NCBI RefSeq assembly: GCF_025971925.1
Contig: NZ_JAPDHV010000004.1
Coordinates: 248,001-312,000, forward strand
Origin: Chryseobacterium oryctis
GTDB lineage: Bacteria; Bacteroidota; Bacteroidia; Flavobacteriales; Weeksellaceae
Direction: 5' to 3'
DNA length: 64,000 bases
Of the stretch, positions 1 through 8,070 are shown piece by piece. The notes under the pieces are model-generated. The model saw only the letters and a list, made by a program, of their open reading frames with translations. It was not told where the DNA came from and ran no database searches. Every line of letters starts with the position of its first letter. The stretch's first letter is position 1. The position numbers and the translations under genes are program-made.

Positions 1-10
1 TTTAACAAAA

Positions 11-604
11 ATGTCAAATCAAGCAAAAAAGGACCAAACGCAGGAGTTAATCAAGGAAACGGCAAAGAATTTATTCTTTGTGAAAGGCAAATTTGATGCT
101 ACTACACAAGAGATTGCGGATGCGGCAGGGATAAATAGAACTCTGATAAATTACTATTTCCGTTCGAGAGATAATCTTATTCAGATTGTTTTTGAAGAAG
201 CTCAGAAGGTGGAGAGAGAGAAATCTGATATTATAATGGATTCTGAAATGCCTTTTAAAGAGAAAATAAGTGAGTTTATAGAAAGCAGTTTGTCTACAAG
301 TTTGCGTTACCCTTACCTTGAAACTTATATTGTTTCACAGATTAATAAAGGGAATTGTCAACGAAAAGATATTGAGGAACACGATCTTAATAAATTCTAT
401 CGAGATATTGAAAAAGAAATGGAGCTAGGAAGAATTGAAAAGATGAAGCCTGTACAATTTATCCTTAATATGATTTCTCTGCTTGTTTTTCCTAGTGCAG
501 TCAGACCTTTATTGATGGAGAATCTTATCATTGATGATAAAGAATATGATCAGTTGATCTCCGAAAGAAAAGAAATAATATTAAATATGTTATTTAAGCA
601 CTAA
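11..604 (+). CDS. TetR/AcrR family transcriptional regulator
   Basis: A 197-aa protein with an N-terminal TetR-type helix-turn-helix at about residues 20-60, including the stretch TTQEIADAAGINRTLINYYF, followed by a helical ligand-binding domain without recognisable family identity. TetR proteins usually repress efflux genes and release DNA on binding a drug or metabolite. The gene sits 82 bp upstream of, and in the same direction as, a complete RND efflux operon, so it is probably the local repressor and may be cotranscribed with it (inference). The ATG at 11 is the first in-frame start visible; the true upstream region lies outside the window. Confidence 0.9.
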   Translation: MSNQAKKDQTQELIKETAKNLFFVKGKFDATTQEIADAAGINRTLINYYFRSRDNLIQIVFEEAQKVEREKSDIIMDSEMPFKEKISEFIESSLSTSLRYPYLETYIVSQINKGNCQRKDIEEHDLNKFYRDIEKEMELGRIEKMKPVQFILNMISLLVFPSAVRPLLMENLIIDDKEYDQLISERKEIILNMLFKH

Positions 605-686
605 AATAGATTAAAGTATTTTGAAAATACATTCGTCTTTTATAAATAAAATCATCTAAGAAAATAATAAACGTAGTAATAAAATT

Positions 687-2039
687 ATGAAAAGGAAACG
701 TATAACTGCAAAAAAGCTAAAAATTGGGATAGCTGCAGCATTTATGATTTTCGGTTATTCATCTGTGTCTGCTCAACAGCAGATTTCTTTACAAGAAGCC
801 ATAAAACAGGCGCTTCAGAACAAAGCAGAAGCTAAAAAAGCTGCTTTACAGGTGAAAAAAGCGGAATATAAAATTGATGAAGCTAGAGCAGGAGCACTTC
901 CACAAGTAAGTGCAACAGGTAATATTACCTATAACCCGATTATTCAAGAATCTGTACTTGATTTTGGAGGACAGAGAACTGTAGTAAAAATGGGACAACC
1001 TTGGACGTCAAATATTTCGGCATCGGTTTACCAGACATTATTTGACCAGAGAGTATTTACAGGATTAAAAGCCGCGAAATCTACACGCGAGTTTTATATT
1101 CTTAATTCTCAGCTTACGAATGAGCAAATTATTGAAAATGTAGCAACTGCTTACTACAATGTTTTTGTTCAGGAAGAGAACTTGAAAACGGTAGAGTCTA
1201 GTTATACCAATACCGAAAAAGTAAGAAATATTATTAAAAGTTTAGTTGATAATGGTTTGGCTAAAGAAATAGATTTAGACAGAACAAACGTACAACTTAC
1301 TAATATAAGTTCTAATAAGCAAAGGTTAATCAATGGAGTTGATTTAGCGAAAAATGCCCTTAAATTCTATATGGGTATTCCTATTGATACTGAAATTGAA
1401 CTGGAAGAGAGAGAAATTGAGCCTAAACCTGAGTTATTGGCTTCTGTAACGAATATTGAGAACCGTTCTGAAATAAAAGTTCTTGAAAAACAGAAAGAAC
1501 TTTTACAATATAACAAAAAAGCAACAGAGGCATTACTTTATCCTACGGTTGGTTTGCAAGGTAATTACGGTTGGTATGGAGTAGGAGGTAAATTTCCTCT
1601 TACAAATGGTTTAAACAATGGTGTGAACTGGAGTGATTTTGCCTCAATAGGTCTTAATGTAAATATTCCCATTTTTACAGGTGGAGCCACAAAAGCTAAA
1701 ATACAGCAGGCCGAAATTGATATTCAGGATTTGAATCAGGATATTGAAAATACTAAACTGAGTTTAAATTTAGATTATGAAAATTCGGTTACGAATATTG
1801 AAAATGCCTTAATCAATCTGAAAAGCATGAAAGAAAATGTTGAATTGGCTGAAAAAGTGCAAAAAAATACACAGTCAAATTATCAGTATGGATTGGCTAA
1901 TCTTACAGAAGTTTTAGATGCTGAAAATGCTTTAACACAGGCAAAACAAAATCATGCTAATGCTTTACTAGATTATAAACAAGCGGAAATAAAACTGATA
2001 AAAGCTAAAGGTGAATTAAATACACTACAAAACCAATAA
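687..2039 (+). CDS. TolC family outer membrane efflux protein
   Basis: A 450-aa protein with a signal peptide (about residues 1-29, ending in SVSAQ) and the long repeated alpha-helical arrangement of TolC-type outer membrane factors. The C-terminal half carries the typical IQQAEIDIQD and NYQYGLANLTEVLDAENAL helices. It would form the trimeric outer membrane channel of the pump encoded by the two following genes. It starts 82 bp after the TetR gene and ends 9 bp before the adaptor gene, so the three pump genes form one operon. The substrate cannot be read from sequence. Confidence 0.93.
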   Translation: MKRKRITAKKLKIGIAAAFMIFGYSSVSAQQQISLQEAIKQALQNKAEAKKAALQVKKAEYKIDEARAGALPQVSATGNITYNPIIQESVLDFGGQRTVVKMGQPWTSNISASVYQTLFDQRVFTGLKAAKSTREFYILNSQLTNEQIIENVATAYYNVFVQEENLKTVESSYTNTEKVRNIIKSLVDNGLAKEIDLDRTNVQLTNISSNKQRLINGVDLAKNALKFYMGIPIDTEIELEEREIEPKPELLASVTNIENRSEIKVLEKQKELLQYNKKATEALLYPTVGLQGNYGWYGVGGKFPLTNGLNNGVNWSDFASIGLNVNIPIFTGGATKAKIQQAEIDIQDLNQDIENTKLSLNLDYENSVTNIENALINLKSMKENVELAEKVQKNTQSNYQYGLANLTEVLDAENALTQAKQNHANALLDYKQAEIKLIKAKGELNTLQNQ

Positions 2040-2048
2040 TTAACTAAA

Positions 2049-3110
2049 ATGAAAAAAACTTTAATATATATTATCGTAGCTGCTGTACTTGTAGGTCTGG
2101 CTGCTTATAAAATTGTAAATAATAAAAAAGAACAAACAGCCACAGTTGCTGAAGTTGCTAAAACGGTAGAAAAAATAAACGTAAATATCGAAAAAGTAAA
2201 ATACGAACATATTAATACTGAATATACTGCGAATGGTAATTTCATACCTAAAGCTGAAACTAATTTAGCATCAGAAATTGCGGGTAAAGTTATCAGTGTA
2301 AATGTAAAAGAAGGCTCCAGAGTAGGTGCAGGTCAGGTGGTTGCTGTTATCAAAAAAGATGCAATTGAAGTAGATGTTACACAGGCTCAAAATAATTTGC
2401 AGAATGCGATTATTGATAATCAACGTTATGAAAATGCATTCAAAACAGGAGGGGTTACAAAACAGCAATTAGATCAATCCAGATTGCAGCTTAAAAACGC
2501 TCAGGCTGCTGTTAGAGCTCAAAATGTAAAAGTAAATAATGCGAATGTTACTGCAGGTATCAGCGGAACTATTAATAAAAGAATGGTAGAACCGGGAGCC
2601 GTTGTTTCTCCGGGAACACCATTATTTGAAATTGTAAATATCAATACTCTTAAATTATCTGTTTTGGTGGATGAAAGCCAAGTCGGTAGATTAGCTTTAG
2701 GTCAATCAGTTGATATTAAGGTAAATTCAATTGGTGATGAAACCATTACTGGTAAAATTACATTCATTGCACCGAAAAGTGATGCATCGCTTAACTTCCC
2801 TGTAGAAATTGAGGTTGCCAATAATGGAAAACTAAAAGCAGGTATGTACGGAACTGCAATATTTAAAACAAGTAACGGAGGTGAAACTCAAAGTATATTA
2901 ACTGTTCCTGCAACTGCATTCGTGAATGGTGTATCTTCTGGTCAGCTATTTATCAATGACAATGGAGTAGCTAAAATGATTAAAGTATCCGTAGGAAAAG
3001 TATATGGAGATCGTGTACATATTCTTAGTGGTCTGAAAGAGGGTGATGAAGTAATTACAAGTGGACAAATTAACCTTGATAACGGATATAAAATCAATAT
3101 CGTAAAGTAA
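2049..3110 (+). CDS. RND efflux periplasmic adaptor (HlyD/MFP family)
   Basis: A 353-aa membrane-fusion protein. An N-terminal hydrophobic anchor (about residues 4-22) without a lipobox is followed by a split lipoyl/barrel-sandwich domain (VKEGSRVGAGQVVAVI near residue 85), a short coiled-coil hairpin around 110-160, the return lipoyl half, and a beta-barrel domain (LDESQV-like motif, then GLKEGDEVITSGQ near the end). It links the inner membrane RND pump to the TolC channel. It lies between the two with gaps of 9 and 6 bp, which indicates tight operon structure. Confidence 0.93.
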   Translation: MKKTLIYIIVAAVLVGLAAYKIVNNKKEQTATVAEVAKTVEKINVNIEKVKYEHINTEYTANGNFIPKAETNLASEIAGKVISVNVKEGSRVGAGQVVAVIKKDAIEVDVTQAQNNLQNAIIDNQRYENAFKTGGVTKQQLDQSRLQLKNAQAAVRAQNVKVNNANVTAGISGTINKRMVEPGAVVSPGTPLFEIVNINTLKLSVLVDESQVGRLALGQSVDIKVNSIGDETITGKITFIAPKSDASLNFPVEIEVANNGKLKAGMYGTAIFKTSNGGETQSILTVPATAFVNGVSSGQLFINDNGVAKMIKVSVGKVYGDRVHILSGLKEGDEVITSGQINLDNGYKINIVK

Positions 3111-3116
3111 GATTAT

Positions 3117-6100
3117 ATGAAGTTAGCAGAAATATCGATAAAAAGACCCTCGTTAATTATTGTATTATTTACAATTTTAACGTTAGGAGGTTTGCTAAGT
3201 TATTCCATGATGGGATACGAGCTTATTCCTAAATTTGAAACCAACATGGTAACAATATCCACGGTATATCCTGGTGCTTCACCAAGTGAGGTAGAAACAT
3301 CCGTTACCCGTAAAATTGAAGATGCCGTTGGGTCATTAGAAAACGTAAAAAAAGTAGAAGCTTCTTCATACGAAAGTTTATCTGTTATCATGGTTCAGTT
3401 GAACGCAGGTGCAGATGTTGATTTTGCTTTGAATGATGCACAGCGTAAAGTAAATGCAATTTTATCTGATTTGCCGGATGATGCAGATGCTCCTTCACTT
3501 AATAAATTCTCTTTAGATGATATGCCAATCATGACGATGAGTATTTCGAGTGAGAAGCTAAACAGTAAAGAGCTTTACGATTTATTAGACAAAAAAATTG
3601 AACCTACATTCTCTCGTGTAAACGGGGTGGCTAAAGTAGATTTGATTGGTGGACAAGAAAGAGAAATTCAAGTAAATATTGATGAGAAGAAACTTCAAGG
3701 ATACGGTATTTCTATCGGTGAAGTTCAACAGGCTATTTTATCTTCCAATTTAGATTTCCCGACGGGTAATGTAAAAACACGTACATCAAAATCTACCATC
3801 AGATTATCTGGTAAATACAAATCTGTGGAGCAGATGAGCAACTTGGTTATTTCTAACAAAAATGGAGCTCAGGTACGTTTATCAGATGTTGCTGTAGTGT
3901 TGGATACAACGGAAGATGTAGAAAAGTTGGCTCGTTATAATCAGAATCCCACTATATTGATTCAGATTAAAAAGCAATCGGATGCCAATGCTGTTGCTGT
4001 ATCAGAATTGGTTCAGAAAACTATCGAAAATGTAGAAAAAACATACGCCAATCAAGGAATTAAACTGAATATTGTAAACGACACTACAACCTTTACATTA
4101 GCTGCTGCGGATCACGTTATTTTCGATTTGTTTTTGGCAATTATCTTGGTTGCTGTGGTAATGTTATTATTCTTACATAGTATTAGAAATGCATTTATTG
4201 TAATGATATCGATTCCAATGTCGTTGATTGCGGCATTCATTGGAATGAATTTAATGGGGTATACACTTAATCTGATGTCGTTATTGGGGTTATCATTGGT
4301 TGTTGGTATCTTGGTGGATGATGCGATTGTAGTACTTGAAAACATCTACCGTCACATGGAGATGGGGAAATCTAAAATCAGAGCATCTTTTGATGGAGCT
4401 TCAGAAATCGGATTTACCGTAACTGCGATTACTTTAGTAATTGTGGTAGTATTCTTACCAATTGCAATGAGTACAGGTTTGGTAGCAAATATTTTGGCTC
4501 AGTTCTGTGTCACGGTGGTTATTGCTACTTTATTGTCGTTATTATCATCATTTACTATTATTCCTTGGTTGTCATCAAGATTTGGTAAGCTAGAGCATTT
4601 AACTGGTAAAAACTGGTTCGAAAAATTTATTCTTTGGTTTGAAAAACAATTAGATACTTTCACACATTGGATAACAGGGATTCTTGAGTGGTGTTTAAGA
4701 ACTACATTGAGAAGAATAATGACGGTTGTTGTTACTTTTATTATTCTTATTTCTTCTTTCATGCTTGTGAAATTCGGATTTATTGGAGGTGAATTCTTCC
4801 CGAAATTAGATAAAGGAGAGTTCTTAGTTCAGATAGAATTACCAAAAGATGCATCAGTAGAAAAAACCAATCAGGTAACCTTAGATGTTGAAAAATTCTT
4901 AAGAAAATATCCTGAGGTTGTTAATATGATTACAACAGTAGGTCAGCAGTCTTCTGGTATGGGAGGTATGCAGTCTACAGCATATCAATCAGAAATTCAG
5001 GTTATTTTAACAGATAAATCTGAGAGAGCGGAAAGTACAGACATTATGTCTGCCCGAATAAAAAGAGCTTTAGAAGAAAAATATACAGGTGTTGAATTTA
5101 AAACCGCACCAATCGGAATTATGGGAGCAGAAAGAGCACCAATCGAATTGGTAGTTACGGCTCCTGATAACGAAACTGCAACTAAAGAAGCAGAAAGATT
5201 ATTGGCATTGTTGAAAAAAGTTCCGGGTTCTGTAGGTGCTGAACTGTCTACAGACACAGGAAGTCCTGAAGTTCAGGTAAATATTGACAGAGATAAAATG
5301 TCTGCTTTGGGACTTAATCTTTCAAATGTAGGACAAGTAATGCAAACTGCATTTAACGGTAATACAGACGGAAAATTCAGAGCCGGAGAATATGAGTATG
5401 ATATCAATATCCGTTTTGCAGATAATGATAGAAAATCTATTGAAGATGTAAGAAACCTAATGTTTACTAATAATAAAGGTGAACAAATAAGATTGAGTCA
5501 GTTTGCAAATGTAGAAATGGGTTCAGGGCCAAGTTTATTACAGCGTAGAGATAAATCTCCTGCGGTTAAAGTTCAATCTAAAGTTGTAGGTAGACCTTCC
5601 GGAGACGTTGCGAATGAATGGTCTGCAATGTTCTGGGATAGCAAAGATAAACCTGCAGGTGTAGATTACGTTTGGGGTGGTGATATGGAAAACCAGTCTG
5701 AAGGTTTTGGTACTTTAGGTATCGCTTTATTGGCGGCAATTATTTTGGTTTACTTGGTAATGGTATCGCTTTATGACAGTTTTGTATATCCGTTTGTGGT
5801 GTTATTCTCAATTCCGTTGGCATTGATTGGAGTTATGGTTATTCTGGCATTAACAGGAAATTCATTAAACATTTTCACAATGTTGGGTATGATTATGTTG
5901 ATTGGTTTGGTTGCTAAAAATGCCATCATGCTTGTTGACTTTACGAATATGAGAAAAGCAGAAGGCGCAAATACTCATGATGCATTGATTCAGGCTAACC
6001 ATGCACGTCTTCGTCCGATTTTGATGACCACAATTGCGATGATATTTGGTATGATTCCTATTGCGTTGGCAAGTGGAGCAGGAGCTGAGATGAATAATGG

Positions 6101-6302
6101 TCTTGCCTGGGTAATTATCGGAGGTTTAACATCTTCATTATTCCTTACTTTGATTATTGTACCAGTAGTTTATTCTTTATTCGATTCAGTTTTAAGAAGA
6201 ATGGGTAAAGATAAAAAGATAGACTATGAAGCTGAAATGAAAGCCGATTATGTACATAGAGAACTAAGTGATGACGGATTTACTCCAAAACATTTAGATT
6301 AA
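3117..6302 (+). CDS. RND efflux transporter permease (AcrB/HAE1 type)
   Basis: A 1061-aa inner membrane pump of usual AcrB length with twelve predicted membrane segments and two large periplasmic loops. The proton-relay residues are present: the paired Asp in VDDAIVVLEN (about residue 402) and the Lys in GLVAKNAIML near residue 940. The first periplasmic porter segment contains the typical PGASPSEVE and NPTILIQIKK stretches. It uses the proton gradient to expel hydrophobic drugs or metabolites through the adaptor and TolC. It is last in the operon and is followed by a strong terminator. Substrate assignment is not possible; HAE1 rather than metal type is inferred from overall sequence. Confidence 0.95.
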   Translation: MKLAEISIKRPSLIIVLFTILTLGGLLSYSMMGYELIPKFETNMVTISTVYPGASPSEVETSVTRKIEDAVGSLENVKKVEASSYESLSVIMVQLNAGADVDFALNDAQRKVNAILSDLPDDADAPSLNKFSLDDMPIMTMSISSEKLNSKELYDLLDKKIEPTFSRVNGVAKVDLIGGQEREIQVNIDEKKLQGYGISIGEVQQAILSSNLDFPTGNVKTRTSKSTIRLSGKYKSVEQMSNLVISNKNGAQVRLSDVAVVLDTTEDVEKLARYNQNPTILIQIKKQSDANAVAVSELVQKTIENVEKTYANQGIKLNIVNDTTTFTLAAADHVIFDLFLAIILVAVVMLLFLHSIRNAFIVMISIPMSLIAAFIGMNLMGYTLNLMSLLGLSLVVGILVDDAIVVLENIYRHMEMGKSKIRASFDGASEIGFTVTAITLVIVVVFLPIAMSTGLVANILAQFCVTVVIATLLSLLSSFTIIPWLSSRFGKLEHLTGKNWFEKFILWFEKQLDTFTHWITGILEWCLRTTLRRIMTVVVTFIILISSFMLVKFGFIGGEFFPKLDKGEFLVQIELPKDASVEKTNQVTLDVEKFLRKYPEVVNMITTVGQQSSGMGGMQSTAYQSEIQVILTDKSERAESTDIMSARIKRALEEKYTGVEFKTAPIGIMGAERAPIELVVTAPDNETATKEAERLLALLKKVPGSVGAELSTDTGSPEVQVNIDRDKMSALGLNLSNVGQVMQTAFNGNTDGKFRAGEYEYDINIRFADNDRKSIEDVRNLMFTNNKGEQIRLSQFANVEMGSGPSLLQRRDKSPAVKVQSKVVGRPSGDVANEWSAMFWDSKDKPAGVDYVWGGDMENQSEGFGTLGIALLAAIILVYLVMVSLYDSFVYPFVVLFSIPLALIGVMVILALTGNSLNIFTMLGMIMLIGLVAKNAIMLVDFTNMRKAEGANTHDALIQANHARLRPILMTTIAMIFGMIPIALASGAGAEMNNGLAWVIIGGLTSSLFLTLIIVPVVYSLFDSVLRRMGKDKKIDYEAEMKADYVHRELSDDGFTPKHLD

Positions 6303-6323
6303 TATAACAGCCTTAATTAACCG

Positions 6324-6354
6324 AAAAAGCGTATCAGAAATGATACGCTTTTTT
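6324..6354 (+). terminator. Rho-independent terminator of the RND operon
   Basis: An inverted repeat AAAAAGCGTATCA / GAAA loop / TGATACGCTTTTTT lies 22 bp after the permease stop codon. The stem is about 13 bp and ends in a run of six T residues. Confidence 0.9.
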
Positions 6355-6355
6355 A

Positions 6356-6395
6356 TGTCATTGCGAGAGGACAGAGACTAAGCAATCTCAAAAAA
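6356..6395. repeat. REP-like intergenic repeat (TCATTGCGAG type)
   Basis: Contains GTCATTGCGAG and, about 18 bases on, AAGCAATCTC. These arms are partly complementary (ATTGCGAGA against AAGCAATCTC). This pairing is a familiar intergenic repeat in many bacterial genomes, including Bacteroidota. Only one copy is visible in this window, so its repeat nature rests on prior knowledge. Confidence 0.45.
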
Positions 6396-6442
6396 AGCTT
6401 CCAGAATTCACTGAAAGCCTTATATGTTTTATAATACGGAAA

Positions 6443-6889
6443 TTAATCAGCCATCACTTCACCTGCTTTTCTGTAAACGAAATTTCCGTAGATGTGCCTT
6501 CTTGCGAAACGGCTCGGAGAATCTGCATTCACCATTTTTATATATGTATTCTTTGGAACACCAATATATTCGTAAGATACTCCATTCAAATGTTGAACAG
6601 TCAAGATTGATTTCTCCAGATAAAAATCCTGAATATTAGATTTTGTAATCGTTTCAGTATATTCTTCTTTGTACTTTTCCTGTGTTTCAGGATTGATGCT
6701 TACCAAAAAATGATAGGCTTCAATCACAGACTTACTTTTTTCTTCTGCTTCCAGTTTTCCCGCTTCATCGTTGATAAATTTATCAGGATGCGTATCTTTC
6801 ATCGTATTCCTGTAAATTGTTTTTAATTCCTTTAAAGTCACATTTTTATCAACTTCAAGAAGCTTTCTGTATTCGCCTAATTTTTTCAT
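6443..6889 (-). CDS. J-domain protein with C-terminal KTSC domain
   Basis: A 148-aa protein. Residues about 4-70 form a DnaJ-like J domain with the signature His-Pro-Asp at 34-36, needed to stimulate Hsp70 ATPase. Residues about 94-142 match the KTSC domain (SYEYIGVPKNTYIKMVNADSPS) seen fused to J domains in Bacteroidota. It has no Gly/Phe region or zinc fingers, so it is not DnaJ itself. It is a single gene convergent with the RND operon. A specialised DnaK co-chaperone or nucleic-acid-binding adaptor is plausible, but the exact role is unknown. Confidence 0.85.
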   Translation of the reverse strand: MKKLGEYRKLLEVDKNVTLKELKTIYRNTMKDTHPDKFINDEAGKLEAEEKSKSVIEAYHFLVSINPETQEKYKEEYTETITKSNIQDFYLEKSILTVQHLNGVSYEYIGVPKNTYIKMVNADSPSRFARRHIYGNFVYRKAGEVMAD

Positions 6890-7013
6890 AACGGATAATC
6901 CTTATTTTCGGGGTGCAAAATTAGGGTTTTTAATTGTAAAAAATGTAAGTTTTTGATTATTAATTTATTGAAATATTATTGTACTATTTAATTGATTATT
7001 TTAAATTAGTGAT

Positions 7014-7229
7014 ATGAACGAATATAAAAATATGTCAAGAGAAGATTTTATGAATTTCTTCCGTGATGATGAAAAATTAAATGAATTAACAACAGATGAC
7101 AGATTTGAAATTTTCGAAACCATTCTAATTGGTTCTTCTGATTTTACAAAAAAATTATTAGATGAGATATTATCTGATTACAATGTTGATAATCTTGAAG
7201 TAATTGAAATAGATAATGGCAAAAAATAA
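7014..7229 (+). CDS. Small acidic protein overlapping the HNH nuclease gene
   Basis: A 71-aa protein of unrecognised family, very rich in Asp and Glu (for example FFRDDEKLNELTTDD) and without a signal peptide or membrane segment. Its 3' end overlaps the start of the following HNH nuclease gene by 14 bp, so the two are translationally coupled. By position and acidity it could be an inhibitor, DNA mimic or antitoxin of the nuclease, but this is inference. The ATG at 7014 follows an AT-rich 124-bp gap. Confidence 0.65.
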   Translation: MNEYKNMSREDFMNFFRDDEKLNELTTDDRFEIFETILIGSSDFTKKLLDEILSDYNVDNLEVIEIDNGKK

Positions 7230-7983
7230 TAACTGGACTAAAGAAGAAACAATAATTGCTTTTAACATTTATTGTAAAATACCTTTTAAAAGTTGCAGTA
7301 AAACAAATCCTATAATAATCAAGTATGCTGACATTATTTGTCGGAGTCCATCTGCATTAAGTATGAAAATTGGAAATTTTGGACGACTTGATCCAGAGCT
7401 TAAAAAACAAGGAATTAAAGGCTTAACAAATGGTAGTAAGTTGGATGAGGAGGTTTGGAATGAGTTTAATGGTAATTGGGATAATTTGGTTTTTGAAAGT
7501 GAAGTGTTGTTAGCAGGGTTTCAAAACAAAAAAATTGAAGAAATAGAAGTGTATAATGTAGCAGATTTTCCAAAAGGGCTAGAGAAAGAAACTATTATCA
7601 AAACAAGGGTAAATCAAAGCTTTTTTAGAAGTACAATTCTTTCATCTTATAATTTAAAATGTTGTATTACTGGATTATCTATTCCAGATTTTTTAGTTGC
7701 TAGCCACATCAAGCCTTGGTCAGTAGATATGGATAATAGGACGAATCCACATAATGGTTTATGCTTAAACTCTATACATGATAAAGCTTTTGATAAAGGG
7801 TTTATTACAATAACGCCTGATTACAAAGTATTAGTTTCGAATTATTTTGATGATTATTCTAATGATGTTGCCGTAAATGATTTTTTTAATAAATTTCAGA
7901 ACCAACAAATTGTATTGCCAGAGCGGTTTTTACCTGATCAAGATTTTTTAGACTTTCATTTCAATAATATTTTTATAAAATAG
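7216..7983 (+). CDS. HNH endonuclease domain protein
   Basis: A 255-aa protein. The N-terminal 90 residues (WTKEETIIAFNIYCKIPF near the start) resemble the conserved N-terminal region found on restriction-type HNH proteins. The C-terminal half carries an HNH_2-like nuclease fold: a Cys pair (LKCCITG), ASHIKPW with His164, then NPHNGLCLNS around residues 177-186 and a DKAFDKGFITI tail. It probably cuts DNA. A restriction or anti-phage role is suggested by family, but no methylase or specificity subunit is nearby. It overlaps the upstream acidic ORF. Confidence 0.8.
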   Translation: MAKNNNWTKEETIIAFNIYCKIPFKSCSKTNPIIIKYADIICRSPSALSMKIGNFGRLDPELKKQGIKGLTNGSKLDEEVWNEFNGNWDNLVFESEVLLAGFQNKKIEEIEVYNVADFPKGLEKETIIKTRVNQSFFRSTILSSYNLKCCITGLSIPDFLVASHIKPWSVDMDNRTNPHNGLCLNSIHDKAFDKGFITITPDYKVLVSNYFDDYSNDVAVNDFFNKFQNQQIVLPERFLPDQDFLDFHFNNIFIK

Positions 7984-8023
7984 TATAACTTCAAAATATT
8001 TGGTAATTAAGATTTTATGTCAT

Positions 8024-8050
8024 TAAAAAAACAGGAGCCCTTAAGCTCCT
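8024..8050 (-). terminator. Rho-independent terminator of metE
   Basis: The inverted repeat AGGAGC-CTTAAG-type loop-GCTCCT at 8033-8050 is flanked on its left by seven A residues (8024-8030). On the minus strand that is a hairpin followed by a T run, 21 bp after the metE stop. No T run follows it on the plus strand, so it serves metE and not the HNH gene. Confidence 0.8.
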
Positions 8051-8070
8051 AAAAAACAAATATCAATAAT

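Noticed and set aside
6424-6639. Plus-strand open frame antisense to the J-domain gene
   Set aside because: The opposite strand encodes a clear J/KTSC protein; the plus-strand translation has no features.
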